A DNA stretch of 64,000 nucleotides from Aculops lycopersici. Taxonomy: Eukaryota; Arthropoda; Arachnida; Trombidiformes; Eriophyidae. Location of the stretch: the NCBI GenBank assembly GCA_015350385.1, contig WNKI01000002.1:3112457-3176456 (forward strand), in the 5' to 3' direction. This document shows, piece after piece, positions 20,129 to 31,010 of this stretch. The notes below the pieces were generated by a model. The model saw nothing but the letters and a program-made list of their open reading frames with translations, was not told the DNA's origin and ran no database searches. The first letter of the stretch is position 1; each line of letters starts with the position of its first letter. The translations under genes were made by a program, and so were the position numbers.

Positions 20129-20740
20129 TTACTTCTTTCCCGTCGACTTCGATGTTGACTTTAAATTCCTAATTATAGTAGATATTTTGTCCGAAATCAT
20201 CGCGCTATATGGCTGCACAACGGCAGCGTATCGTCTAGTCAAGTAAATTGATACCATTAATCTAATAGGTAGTAGAACTTTGTGAACAGCGTAAGCAACT
20301 AGAAATTTACCCCCCTCGCCTGTGATCTTGGCCATACTTTCATTCATTCTATGCATTAACGCCTCTGGTATGTATTGCACTGGATCCACTGTGAAATAGA
20401 CCACCGAGTACCAGAAACTGACTGAGATTAAACTAACTGAAATGTGGCAAATTATAAATAGTGGTCCATAAACGGAGTAGAATTTCTTCACAATTTCACC
20501 TACCTCCTTTGTTTTAGTAAATTTAACTTCATACTCAATATCATCAGGCTTCTTTCTTCCTTGATTATTTTGATTCGGTGGTGGTGATGTTCCTTCGGAC
20601 GCATATCTGAGGATTGAGTGATTGTTAAGAATTGCACCGTTTGCTAATGTCGAGCTTGTCATTCGGTAGGCCTTCAAGGTTGATTGTTGTCTTATCACAA
20701 ACTGCCTAGTTGGAATAATAAGTCTGGCAAATGGCAACAT
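20129..20740 (-). CDS. FAM210-like mitochondrial membrane protein (DUF1279)
   Basis: A one-exon gene of 203 residues with an ATG at 20740. The N-terminus is basic and Ser/Thr-rich without acidic residues (about 1-50), as expected for a mitochondrial presequence. The DUF1279 region follows: KKFYSVYGPLFIICH leads into a first membrane segment, then GGKFLVAYAVHKVLLPIRL into a second, ending YLTRRYAAVV. This matches the FAM210A/B pattern (KKYG..., then N..LAYA.YK...P.R). In vertebrates, family members affect mitochondrial translation or metabolism. A charged C-terminal tail follows. A decayed N-terminal copy lies at 11150-11328. Confidence 0.85.
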   Translation of the reverse strand: MLPFARLIIPTRQFVIRQQSTLKAYRMTSSTLANGAILNNHSILRYASEGTSPPPNQNNQGRKKPDDIEYEVKFTKTKEVGEIVKKFYSVYGPLFIICHISVSLISVSFWYSVVYFTVDPVQYIPEALMHRMNESMAKITGEGGKFLVAYAVHKVLLPIRLMVSIYLTRRYAAVVQPYSAMISDKISTIIRNLKSTSKSTGKK

Positions 20741-21024
20741 GGTTGGCTAAAGTGTAGCTGAGTTTATGTAAATATTCAATCTAATAAATTAATTGATAGA
20801 GCTCCGAGGTCTTGGATAGAGTGTTATCGCTGTTGGAGGATTAATTATGTTTATTTTGCCCAGCGAGGTTATAAACAAACTCCTGGTCAAACTTCGCATG
20901 CGCGTTTTCTCCACTCTCTCAAGCCACATGGTGATGGCTCACCGAATGCAACAGGATAAATTTTGATAGATTTCAGAGCCAACCAGGTAATAAATGAGAA
21001 GAAATCGGAGCCCATGTATGGAGT

Positions 21025-21489
21025 TTAGTATCTAATCCTCTTTAATATAATGGTACCATGAATTGAAGAATTAGAATTAGTACTATTATTATTGATATTA
21101 GTATCAGTATCAGTATTAGCATTGGTATTAGTGTTAGTATTAGTATTAGTATTGATACTATTATTATTGTTACTATTTGTTATGACTGTGCTCCCTTCTT
21201 CACTTAAATTATATGCGAACGTTGTGGAATTCCGTAGTAATGCTGATGGTGTTCCCTGATCGACTCGTTTGAGCCCACAAGCCAGACTAACGAGATCTAT
21301 TCTTCGACTTCCCGAAAGAGTCGGTGTCCAAGTAAGACGATCACTTAAAATGTGGGATCCAATGAGGTATAATCTTCTTTCAATCATCTCATTATGTTCT
21401 TCGTGTTGTTCTGGTTGTGCTTGTCCTATGCTCGGACCTCTCGGGTTCAACGCGGAACTTCCCCAACTTGACAAACGATCATCAGACAT
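21025..21489 (-). CDS. Orphan ORF with Asn/Thr repeat tail
   Basis: A 154-codon ATG frame I do not recognise. The first 100 or so residues are of mixed composition (MIERRLYLIGSHILSD, then SRRIDLVSLACGLKRVD). They are followed by a tract of alternating Asn-Thr and Asp-Thr residues coded by imperfect ATT/AGT triplets (about 21060-21180). It starts 14 bases downstream of the stop of the minus-strand frame at 21503-21757, in a different frame, so both could belong to one gene with an unseen intron or indel. It could also be spurious. Confidence 0.3.
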   Translation of the reverse strand: MSDDRLSSWGSSALNPRGPSIGQAQPEQHEEHNEMIERRLYLIGSHILSDRLTWTPTLSGSRRIDLVSLACGLKRVDQGTPSALLRNSTTFAYNLSEEGSTVITNSNNNNSINTNTNTNTNTNANTDTDTNINNNSTNSNSSIHGTIILKRIRY

Positions 21490-21502
21490 CCCGGATCACC
21501 AA

Positions 21503-21757
21503 TCAAAATCCTTTGCTCTTCTTCTTGTTAAAACTATTGCGCAAAAAACGCTTAAGCCAACGGAATTGCTTGTTCAACACAAACTTCCTGATACTGGTCC
21601 TTCTGTCGTCAAGTGGCTTGAATTTTGCCTTTATTGCTTCCAGGGTCCTTGTGGGCAGGTAGAAGATTTGCAATTGGCTCACAAAATAGTCTAAGTCCCG
21701 AGGATCACAAATGATAGCAAGCTGGGGGAGTTCTTGACAATTGTGATGACACAGCAT
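21503..21757 (-). CDS. Orphan small basic protein behind a TATA box
   Basis: The frame is open from about 21892 but only through TTG; the first ATG is at 21757 and gives 84 residues. A TATATAAG element on the minus strand at 21867-21874 would place transcription start about 30 bases downstream and the ATG about 80 bases further, which is a sensible arrangement. The C-terminus is very basic (RWLKRFLRNSFNKKKSKGF). No family is recognised and there is no signal peptide. Confidence 0.35.
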   Translation of the reverse strand: MLCHHNCQELPQLAIICDPRDLDYFVSQLQIFYLPTRTLEAIKAKFKPLDDRRTSIRKFVLNKQFRWLKRFLRNSFNKKKSKGF

Positions 21758-21866
21758 CGTGCGTCCTCCGAATTCCTTTAGACCACTTGTAACATTTGAG
21801 TTCAATATGATCCGATGTTCATGATGGACAAATGCAGAGTGTCGAAACGAAAGAGTTTGACTCTCG

Positions 21867-21874
21867 CTTATATA
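21867..21874 (-). promoter_or_regulatory. TATA-box candidate
   Basis: TATATAAG on the minus strand, 110 bases upstream of the ATG at 21757. Confidence 0.4.
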
Positions 21875-22171
21875 CCGTACTGTTGTGAACAAGATTTAAT
21901 CAAAGCAATTAGAGTCAAAGAACCAATCGACATTCGATCGGTCTAATTGGTGGCACCTCGATTTGATGCGACCGGAAACGACCACCTGCTGAGTGAAGCG
22001 ATCGATTGCGCATAATATCTAGCGGGAATCGTTGCTCGTCGTCGTTTCAAAGGAACTCACATTAACAGACGAGACAACTCTCTCTTTCCGCGCTCTACTT
22101 TCCAGTCAAATCGATCTGTTTATTTATTTACACCTCAAAGTTGAACTCTTTTCATCTTGAAGCGGAAATAG

Positions 22172-22740
22172 CTATGCCTCGTCACCCTGCACCTGGGGTC
22201 TTTTACCTCTCGTACAAGCATCTAGCGTTGCGCTAATCAACTTTGGTTCACTACCCTCTTTCAAGGGTCGCGAGATTTCCAATTTTGCTCTCGTTGACTT
22301 GAGATCCTTGTTGTTTATTAGTTTCATTTTAACCTATTGTTTGTTGTACAGGTGAGTTGATCTTTAGTATAAACAATCAATCAATTGGGTAAATGTTAAG
22401 GGTTCAATATACAAATAAGTATATACGGTGAACACTTACATTAACAAGAAAGATCAACTCGCTGTAGTTGCGCTCTATTTCGAAATCAACAACCTCAACA
22501 CTCTTCAATTTAATCTCCAATTTCTTCTCAATCTTCGGCCTGAGTTTTAGCACCAATCCAGTGACTTCATCTTTCAATTGTGATTCCCCTAGAACAGGTG
22601 ACATCTTTTGGTATTATCCTCATAGATTATCAGTGATTAGGTTCATTGGCATAATGGTTTTAAGTTCTCGGGCTCAACTTACTCACCCCCAAGTAGACGG
22701 TTAGAGACCATGACAACAAAAGCAGGAGAAAAACTTGCAT
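22172..22740 (-). CDS. Secreted cystatin-like protein, three exons
   Basis: I assemble three phase-0 exons: 22687..22740 (18 codons, a signal peptide MQVFLLLLLSWSLTVYLG, donor GTGAGT), 22440..22604 (55 codons, acceptor AAAAG, donor GTAAGT) and 22172..22333 (53 codons plus TAG, acceptor ACAATAG preceded by a TACTAAA branch-point-like element). The 126-residue product has cystatin/stefin-like order: an N-terminal Gly, the helix DEVTGLVLKLRPKIEKKL, a strand ending RNYSELIFLVN, then VKMKLIN and a further strand KLEISRPLKE. The QxVxG inhibitory loop of true cystatins is not visible, so it may not inhibit cysteine proteases. A minus-strand AATAAA lies at about 22119-22124. Exon structure is well supported; the fold is inference. 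Confidence 0.6.
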
Positions 22741-22975
22741 CTTGATCGTTTAAAATAAAAACAAACTTCGTTATATTGAATTTTAGTTTAAATCATTATC
22801 GAATTCAACTGAACGTCCGGAGCAAAGAGCAACATGAAATCCGATCGTTAGAGATGTATATCGAACTCCTGCCAAAGATCAAGTCCAAGTTTTATTTTTA
22901 TTTACCGATTTGTAATCTCAATGATCCAGCACAAATACAAATACTCAACTGCTAATGTGCTAAAATAAACACTCG

Positions 22976-25158
22976 CTAGATTTTGATGAAAAACCCCTTC
23001 AGTGCCATGAAGTGAGACAGCAAGAGCCAAGCAAAGGTGGCCCAGGTGAGTCGTAGGAGTAGCTGCAAGTGAGAGGTTTCATCCACAACAAAGTGCCAGG
23101 GCAACATGTTGCTTAGGAGCGAGTGGCCAACATATAAGAATAGTGCGTTTTTACCTGCCGAATTGAGCAGTCTAATGAGGAACATCTCGCGGTGGATATG
23201 ATAGATGTCAACTAGAATGTAGAGGAGCAACATTATTAAGTAGGCTGTTGCTCCTGTGACCATAATAAAGCTCATCGACCACAAGCGTTTGTTTATGGGA
23301 ATGGCAATGGCGCAAAGGCAAGCTGCTGCTACGATCAAGAACCATTGTATTAGATTCATAATCTTAACCTTGTGGTGTTTCCCTCCTTGATTGGCATTAG
23401 CGCCACTTGTAATGAGTAGCTTGCCACATTGAAGACCAATTAGCGTGAGGACAATGGAAGTGGAGTAACCTAATGAAAATAGTAGAATCATGAATTAGTT
23501 CACTTTTTCTCTCTAGTTTTGTAATCTCTAGTTAGGAAATCAATCTCAAAAAACAAATTACCTAAAAGACCCTCGGGATCGTGCGTTCTGTTGGCCTTGA
23601 AAATTTTTCGCAAATTGCGGTCTTGATAAATGTGACTGTCGCCCAAAACTGTGCGATCTAGCCAGGCGGCCGCGCCTCCGGTGCAATTGGCATACCTGCT
23701 GCCCTCAGTATGGCCACCGGGTCCGGTGTAGCCAATGGGGCAGTTGGAGTCGTAGTTCAGGTAAAAGGTAACCCAAATGTAGATTGACAAATTATACAAA
23801 GCTGTGAGAGTTTCCAGCATGACGCCGAGAAAGGCGGGCAGCGCAGGAATTCTGGTTAAACTTTGCGCCTGAAACCACTTGCCCAGTGACAACTCAAAAG
23901 CATACATTAGAGCGACTGCTAGATAGGAAATGGAGAATCTTTGTAAGACTCCCGTTAGCCTCAGGTGGTTTAAGTTCTGTTTTTCGGTTAGCGATCTTGA
24001 ATTAAGACACAATCCCACGACCATAAGGATGATTGCTCGTCGCAAAATCTTAGCTGACATTCCGCGAATCGTGAGGCCTCGCTTCAATTGGGACCTGGTG
24101 CTAAGCGCAATACTTGCGCCCATGGAAAAGATGAAAAACGGGAAGACAAAATCCGCAGCCGTGATTCCGTCCCAAGGTTTGTGTTCCAAGAAGACGTAGC
24201 CAGCGCCGCCATAGTTGGCAAAGATCATGCCTGCAATTGTCAAGCCACGAAAGGTATCAAGTGACTCGACGCGCACTCGTTTCCGGCTTGTCTTTTGAGC
24301 TGCTGGGCTAGTTGATGTTGAATTAGCTTCAACATCACTACCACTTGCAGAAGCAACAACAGATGGCTGCTGCTTCTGGGACTGCTCATCTGATCCATTG
24401 GCACCAACGTCACTCTCCAATGTCGCAGCTCCAGTGGAATGTCGTTGCTCATTATCTCTGCTCCCATCTTCTGCAACCTCCACAGTCACCCGCTCATCAG
24501 TGGTAGCGCCACTAGCATCAACAACAGAAGTGTTGCCTCCGTCAGGTCCACCTGTTGATCGCTTCTCGCTTGACGAGTGAAAATTTGGATTGTCAATATT
24601 CTGGGCGCGCTGAGATCCCGGCGGCGCAGAAGTTGAGCGCGAAAGTCTTCCTCTCAATTCTGGCCAAAATTTTCTACATAGTTTCTCGAGAACAGTGAAG
24701 GCAATCAAAACCAATAGCACCACTGCAATGGGACACAGGTAACAGTCGCCCTTATCGATGGTGGTAATGGTGCAGTCAAATGGCGATCTAAGAGTTGCCT
24801 TACTCTCTGGTGGCACATCAATTTGGTAGTGGCCGTGGTTATTCAGGGATAGATGATTAAATCTACAAACGTCCCCACTCTCTGTGTTGCGCAACTCCAA
24901 TCTAAAATCATATTTAGTACCAATAACAAATGAGTTTTCATCATAATTAGTAGCTGATGTTGTTGCATTTTGGTTAATCAAATTTGTGCCGTTATTATTA
25001 TCGTTTGATGCCAACTTGGTGCTGGAGTATAATCTGGTTAAATAGTCCAATGGGCAACCAAAACACTCGTCAATTTGATAGTAAACCTCAATTGGACCCC
25101 AATGAGACGAGCGGTGGACGGAAATTAGCGCCTCGTCCAAACCCAAGTTTGATGTCAT
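22976..25158 (-). CDS. HGSNAT: Heparan-alpha-glucosaminide N-acetyltransferase
   Basis: Two exons, 23562..25158 and 22976..23469, joined across a 92-base intron (donor G|GTAATT, acceptor TTAG|GT) inside DPEGLLG|YSTS, giving 696 residues. In this family the enzyme moves an acetyl group from cytosolic acetyl-CoA across the lysosomal membrane to terminal glucosamine of heparan sulphate. The lumenal domain with paired cysteines (ECFGC) comes first, then a membrane segment, a Ser/Gly-rich cytosolic loop, and the multi-pass core beginning SLDTFRGLTIAGMIFANYGG. The His in FLEHKPWDGITAADFVFP corresponds to the active-site His of the human enzyme. It ends FFIKI like the family. The ATG at 25158 gives no signal peptide; an upstream exon may supply it. 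Confidence 0.92.
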
Positions 25159-25656
25159 TCTCTGTTGATATAATTATTATTTGCAACTTCCCTCAAATCT
25201 CTTCTTCTTCTTTTGCTTTTTTGATGTTTCAACTAAAGTGAACTCTCCGCCTCTCGCACATCATATGGTCGGTCAACTAACTGATAACTAGCTCCCAGAG
25301 CAACAAGTGTCAGCACTCCAAATTGACTCTGTTCGTGTGTGGCCTCGCCTACTGAGTGCTCAGTATTGTGTTGTATCAAGTGTGTGAAGAGATCGAGAGA
25401 TGGACACAAATTGATAAGCTTGCCAAAAATGTCACCACTGCATGATTTGCATTCTCGCTTTCTCTTTTCATACATCATCACATACAATGGACACATTTCA
25501 CCTAGTTCATAAGCTTCGACCACAAAGACGGAGATATGAGATCTCATTTTTGCGCTCAACACAAAAGCCGATTTGCTCGCAACCAAGTGGCCAATCGGTG
25601 GCTCCATTTATTGATTGCGCCATCACGTAACTCGATCCTCGGCTTACATATCAAGC
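25159..25656 (-). other. HGSNAT upstream region with a possible leader exon
   Basis: A minus-strand ATG frame of 124 codons (25233-25607) ends with the hydrophobic stretch FGVLTLVALGASYQLVD. A weak donor after RPYD and the CAACAG just before the HGSNAT ATG could join it in frame as a signal-anchor exon. The donor (GTGCGA) is poor, so this is only a suggestion. Confidence 0.25.
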
Positions 25657-25986
25657 TCATGATTGGATTTTGTAGTATTCAGTGAGCTCACTGTCACAGC
25701 GACTTTTCAAGAGTCTGTCATGAAGAAACAAGGTGATTCTTTTTTGTGTCAAAATGTGATACCGCATCAGTGTTGCAACTTGATCCACAAGGTGAGACAG
25801 CGGAAAATGACTCGAGTCTTCAAAGAGGACGGTTGAGTTCGTGTCGAAGATTAGGTGGCGAAATCGACCGAGTTTAAGACATAACTTAATGATTCGATTG
25901 CACAAGTAAAGGGATTCAAAAGTCAGTGTTCTTAAATTAATTGAACTGTGTTGATCTCCGATATGAAGGCCCTGTTCTTTATCCAT
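25657..25986 (-). CDS. Orphan protein head-to-head with BBS1
   Basis: A 109-codon ATG frame of balanced composition (LTFESLYLCNRIIKLCLKL, then LIFDTNSTVLFED, then LVDQVATLMRYHIL). It looks like a small globular or helical protein without signal peptide or membrane segment. I do not recognise it. Its start is 212 bases from the BBS1 start on the opposite strand, so the two would share a bidirectional promoter. It may have further exons. Confidence 0.4.
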   Translation of the reverse strand: MDKEQGLHIGDQHSSINLRTLTFESLYLCNRIIKLCLKLGRFRHLIFDTNSTVLFEDSSHFPLSHLVDQVATLMRYHILTQKRITLFLHDRLLKSRCDSELTEYYKIQS

Positions 25987-26198
25987 AACAAGTTCATATT
26001 CTGAAAAACTAGCATTCGCATAACATTATACATTTATGAGCAGCGGTCGCGCCTCATTGTCATGGTTACCCAGCCCAGCGGCCACCGGCGAGCCCCATTC
26101 CATATCGCGTTTGGTTTATTATTGTTTTTATTTTCATCTTCAACTTGTTTCAATTCTAATTTGCAATAATATTTAAAATTATCACACAACAAATCAAA

Positions 26199-29100
26199 AT
26201 GGACAATCAACAGCAGGGTAACTCCCAGAGGCAGCCAATCATTTGGTACTGTCCGACCAGGTGGTTGATGGCTCATTATGATCCACAAGCGGACATTAAT
26301 ACAATGTCATCGCACATGTGCCTAGCGGATCTCAACAATGACGGTGAGAATTTGCTTGCTTTGGTCGACTTTAAGCGCTTACCTTTGGTTGTGGCGACTC
26401 GGCAACCGAAAACTAGATCCCATGCTCCATACGATTGTAGACTAAGGGTTTATCGAGGTCATCAGCTGATATACAATCACTTTCTCGATGATATGCCCTC
26501 AAGTTTACTGGTTACCTCCACGAAAAGTCCACCGATTCCCTCGAGACCGCAACTTCCGTCGATGGGAAACCACAGGCTGATTAATATACAGCAGGCGAAG
26601 CAGCAACAGCAACAACAAGCTCAAGTTCATCGATCTCAAAACAGGTGTCTGCTCACGCTGACCATCAACGACGATGTTTACTTTTATCATAAACTTAAGC
26701 CATCTCAAAGAATCTCATTGGACGACGACGAGTGCATTCTGGAATCATTGGATAGATCCGAGGTCGATACTTGGCAAATGGTTCGGCAAAATAAGGTGGA
26801 TATTGAAACGTTGCACCAATTGTTATCCAGTTTGTGCAATGAGCTTGGAGCTCAAGCACTAACCAGTCATTCAAACAATTTCCTGTCTCTTGCTACAAAT
26901 GAAGAGAGGAAAAATTATTTGGCCACTTGGAAGTTGAAGAGACTAGGCCACTCCCAATCACGTCATCATCACAAGCACAACCATAATCATTCAAGTAATA
27001 GTAACAATGTTAATAATGCAACAACAAGTGATCTCAATGATTCTGGTGGCCATTTAAGTGAGCATTTGATGAGCATGGACACAATTACCTGTTCGGCTGC
27101 TCGACTCAATTATAACTCTCAAATTACTCGCAGCGGTGACTTTGGTGGCTCTCGTGGCGAACAGGCGAGTCTATTGATTGGTCCAAATGCTGCTAAATGG
27201 AACAAGATTTTAGATATTCAACGCGATGGTTTAATTCTTGGCACCGAGGATCGCCACCTGTTAGTGTTTGAGTTGCGCGCCACTAGGTGTCGTCTAGAGT
27301 GCCACTGGCGCCTACCTGCAACTCCCGACTTTATCCTATGCGAACGCAAGTCGCCCTCTAGTTTCGATCTTAAATCCAGCGGTAATTTGAATTCAAACTT
27401 AGAGCAACTTACCTACAAAATTCTGATTTCCTGTCGCAATTGTCGCATTTATTCAATGGATCAATTTTATGTTTGCAATGACGTCAAGACAAACACCCAA
27501 TTGGTACAACCAATTGAATTGGTCACCTTGAAGTGTAACGTCATTGAAATGTGCTGGTGTGAAGCGGATTCAGGTGACATGAGTTCGACGAGCACAATTA
27601 TCAACGGAAAGAGTCAGCCCAACTTCCTAGTGGCCACATTGGATAGGAAAGTCTACTGCTTCAATAGTTTCAAGGGCGAATGTAAGTGGCTAGTGGAAAC
27701 GGAAATGCCCATCACTTGTATGGTCGGATTGCCCCGACTAAAGCAGGCCAATAACCAACAAGATGTCTGCCTAGTGGGCATAGCAAGTCAGTCGAATCGT
27801 ATCGACTTCCATCTAAGTGCAACAGGTCGCATTGTGGACTCAATGTACTTTAACGTCAACGATTACTGTCAAGCCATGACATTTGGCCGCTTTGGTCGCG
27901 AAGATAACTGCTTGTGTTTAGTGACAAAGTTGGGCAGTTTGTTGATATTTATACTAAAGAGGACGGCGAAATTTGCTCACGGCCAGTGTCTCAGTTCGGC
28001 CGCCTCTTATGCTGCAGATATTTTGGCTCTAAACATAGCTACAAACAGGCAATCGAGTCCATATGACCAGATGCCACTCTTCGATCATCAGGTGTCATCT
28101 GCTGCAGGTTCAAATACAGCTAATGAGAAGAATACGAGCATGATAAAACTCAATGAGCCAGTTGGGGTGCCAAGTGGCTTTTCATTGAGCAAGGCGACGA
28201 CTTCAGGTGGCGCTAATCTGGGAAAAAATGGAAACGAATTAGATGGCGCAAGTGGAAATTCCAGTGATCTAATTTATCATGATTGCAACAACGAAAAGGG
28301 CGACCCCCAGCAGCAACAACAACAAGTGGTTGCTCAAGTGAGCAACAAGGACACTTTGCTACAGTCGCTATTGGAGAAGGAGCAAGCGCAACTTCAGATT
28401 CCAGTGAAGAGTCGGGATTTTGTGGACAAGATAGTGGAACAATCGCGCCAATCAACAGGTGAGTTCTGGTGATCGTTTTTTCTTTCTAAATTTTTCTTTC
28501 TGTTAAACTTGAAGTTGGTCCTTCGAAATCTCTAAAAGAATTTCATTGTTATTTTTCCCAATGATGCGATCACTTTTCTGCATCAAAACCATTGCACCAT
28601 TGAGCCTCTCTTGCATTGAGTTGATTCATGAACTCTCCCCCTGAATGCTCGAAGGTGAGACTAATTGAATTTAACATTGAACCTATTGATGCTTTTGTAG
28701 TTGTCGAAGTGGTGGTCAGCGCGGAATTTACGTGTTTCATTGATGTCAATCGATAGAGAGGAGACACAGCGCACAAGTTGGTCCATTTACAGAGAGTTAG
28801 TTGAGAAATAATTGATGACTTGGCGTGAGTTTGTATGAGAATCTCTTTGTTTGCAACCAAATTTCATAGAGAAATGTTTTGAGTTCATCATTCAGCGTCA
28901 TTGTGCTCTGTGGTTGTGGTGGTGGTGGTGGCTTTAGAGTTTGCCCTTTTATATATACATATATGTAAGTGACATTATCTGCAAAATTGTGTCCTTGACG
29001 CGAGCTGAATCGTTGTTTTGCTGGACCACCCAGAAGATGTGACCATGAAAACCAGAGAGGAAAAACACAATGCAACCAGAATTTACGCGCTGGTTTCCTG

Positions 29101-31010
29101 CGGTTTTTGTTTTGAATCGCCTAACAGTTACCTGGAGTGAAGTAGATAGGGACTCGACTCTTGCTGTGTGTCCTCAAAACATCGAAACATAACACTACCA
29201 TTATTATTATTATTATCCCATTGAAAAATCCATCGACCACAAGAGATTGTGTCTTTTATATCTTGTTCTGGTCTCTTGGTTGAGTTTTGTAAAGTGGTCG
29301 ATAAAGAGGCCGATAAAGTCATTTGATTTCACCTGGAAAACCAAATTTGCGCGCAGGTAGATCTCACGTTATTTTGTTGGTATAATAAAAGTCTCTCGCT
29401 TTTGAGTTTACGACTTTTTCCTGGTTGCATCAGCGATAATGACACCAAATGCCACCTACTTCTTGCGGATGGATATTATTACGTCTAAATTTACGCAAAC
29501 AAATAAAACGTTCCCCTTCCTAATCTAGAGAATCTCCTTCGAACTCATTTGAATGCAATGAGAGCAGCAATAAGCAAAACGTTCGCCGGTCACCTGGTCG
29601 AGTTGAGGGAAAAGATTAAGTCAACGCTCGAGCAACAAACAGATTCAAGCGGCTCCAATTTGGGTGCCGCCTCGGCCATTGGAGCTGGAAACCGAATTTC
29701 GATCCGCAAGGTGAGTCCCTGTGCAGCTAGGCGAGCAACCTGTTGTTTTAGAACAACAGTTTACAAGAGTATCTCGTTTCTGGTAACGCGCGCCTAGTTC
29801 CCACGCAAACACCAGAGTTAGTGGGGGAGAGAGAAACGAGTAAAGTTATGCCACTTGTTGGTGTCGTGAATTTGAAAGAGAAGGAAAAAGATCAACTAAC
29901 AATATGACGACTGGCATATCATATCGCATATACTCCACTATCAACCTAACAAATATTATAACACAGATCATCGGATTGGGCAACACATACCGCGTGAGCT
30001 TGTCGTTGCGCTTGAATTTGAGGCGAAGCATTTCTAGTTTGCAACGTCAAATTGGTCAACAGCATCGGCGTCCATGGAAACACCACCACCTGTTGAGTAG
30101 CGCGACGCACAAGTTGGAGCGCCAGCGAGAGATAGAGGAAAGAAGCGATGTAAATTCAATTGACTCCAATGCCAAGCAACCAGGTAAATTCCTCTTTCTC
30201 GTGTCCATCTTTGTGTTCCTCGACACAGAGCTTCAGTTTGCCGCCTTGAATCAGGGGCAAAAGATGAGCCAGACAAAGCGGCGACTTGCCGCTGCCACCA
30301 ACACGATCTCCGTTATTAGTGGCGATGGCGCGACTGGTTCCGTGCGGCCGGCCAAGTGTCAGCTGCGACCCAGCAGTTTTCAGTTTCCATTCCAGTGCGA
30401 GCTGCCGGCGCAGCAGTCAGGTGAAAATCACACACAAATAGACTCCTCGTTGATCGTTGAAAAGACAATCGAGCTGAAACTGATAACTAAAACGCAGGAG
30501 CAAGCTAACTCAATGGACGCGAGGCAACAATCATTGTCCAGTGGCGAGTCTTCAGTTGGACTCGAGGTAAGTAGGAGTAGTTGATATTTATTTCAAACGA
30601 GCAACTTTTCTCTGGGCTTCTATTTACCTGGCGCAAACAAACTGGACTTGTTGTTGGCTGTTGACCCAGCAACAAGCGGTCAGTTGGTTTTTAAAGCTAA
30701 ACATCGAATAGCAATAATGATAACTAGAATACCAACAACAACAACATCAACTCAACCAACTTACCAACTTACCTCTTGCTCCTGATTAAAATGGCAGGTT
30801 TACGCACTCGTAAGCGCAGAATGTGATCCCTTTTCAACCTCAGGTATCAGAACCAATGGCAACGGCAAGTCAATCAGCGAGTTTACCTGCAAACCCATCG
30901 GCGGCAACAATGGAGGACAACAAATGAGCTACGGCCAAAGGGAACGCAAGCAGCAACCACAAGCACAGCGTTTAGTGTTCATTAGTTCAATCAACATACC
31001 GACTTGTTGA
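26199..31010 (+). CDS. BBS1: Bardet-Biedl syndrome 1 protein, BBSome subunit
   Basis: I assemble five exons: 26199..28458, 29529..29710, 29967..30183, 30229..30566 and 30798..31010, all with GT-AG borders and consistent phases, giving 1069 residues. BBS1 belongs to the BBSome, which carries membrane proteins in and out of cilia. The N-terminus (WLMAHYDPQADINTMSSHMC, LADLNNDGEN) and the propeller end (GRFGREDNCLCLVT, LLIFILKRTAKF) match the family. Exon 2 supplies the VDKIVEQSR helix continuation (LLRTHLNAMRAA), exon 3 the IIGLGNTYRVSL gamma-adaptin-ear-like strand, and exon 5 the final LVFISSINIP. The protein is nearly twice the usual 590 residues because of His, Asn, Gln and Ser-rich insertions. 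The start has a strong context (AAAATGG). Presence of BBS1 implies cilia in this animal. Confidence 0.88.
28459..29528 (+). other. BBS1 intron 1
   Basis: A 1070-base intron. The minus strand holds overlapping frames (28570-28860 and 28870-29075) whose translations look partly protein-like but change frame twice, so no nested gene is called. Confidence 0.6.
30184..30228 (+). other. 45-nt BBS1 micro-intron
   Basis: CAG|GTAAAT donor and CGACACAG acceptor enclose only 45 bases with a pyrimidine-rich interior. The length is a multiple of three and has no stop, so retention would insert a 15-residue hydrophobic segment (FLFLVSIFVF core). Confidence 0.55.
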
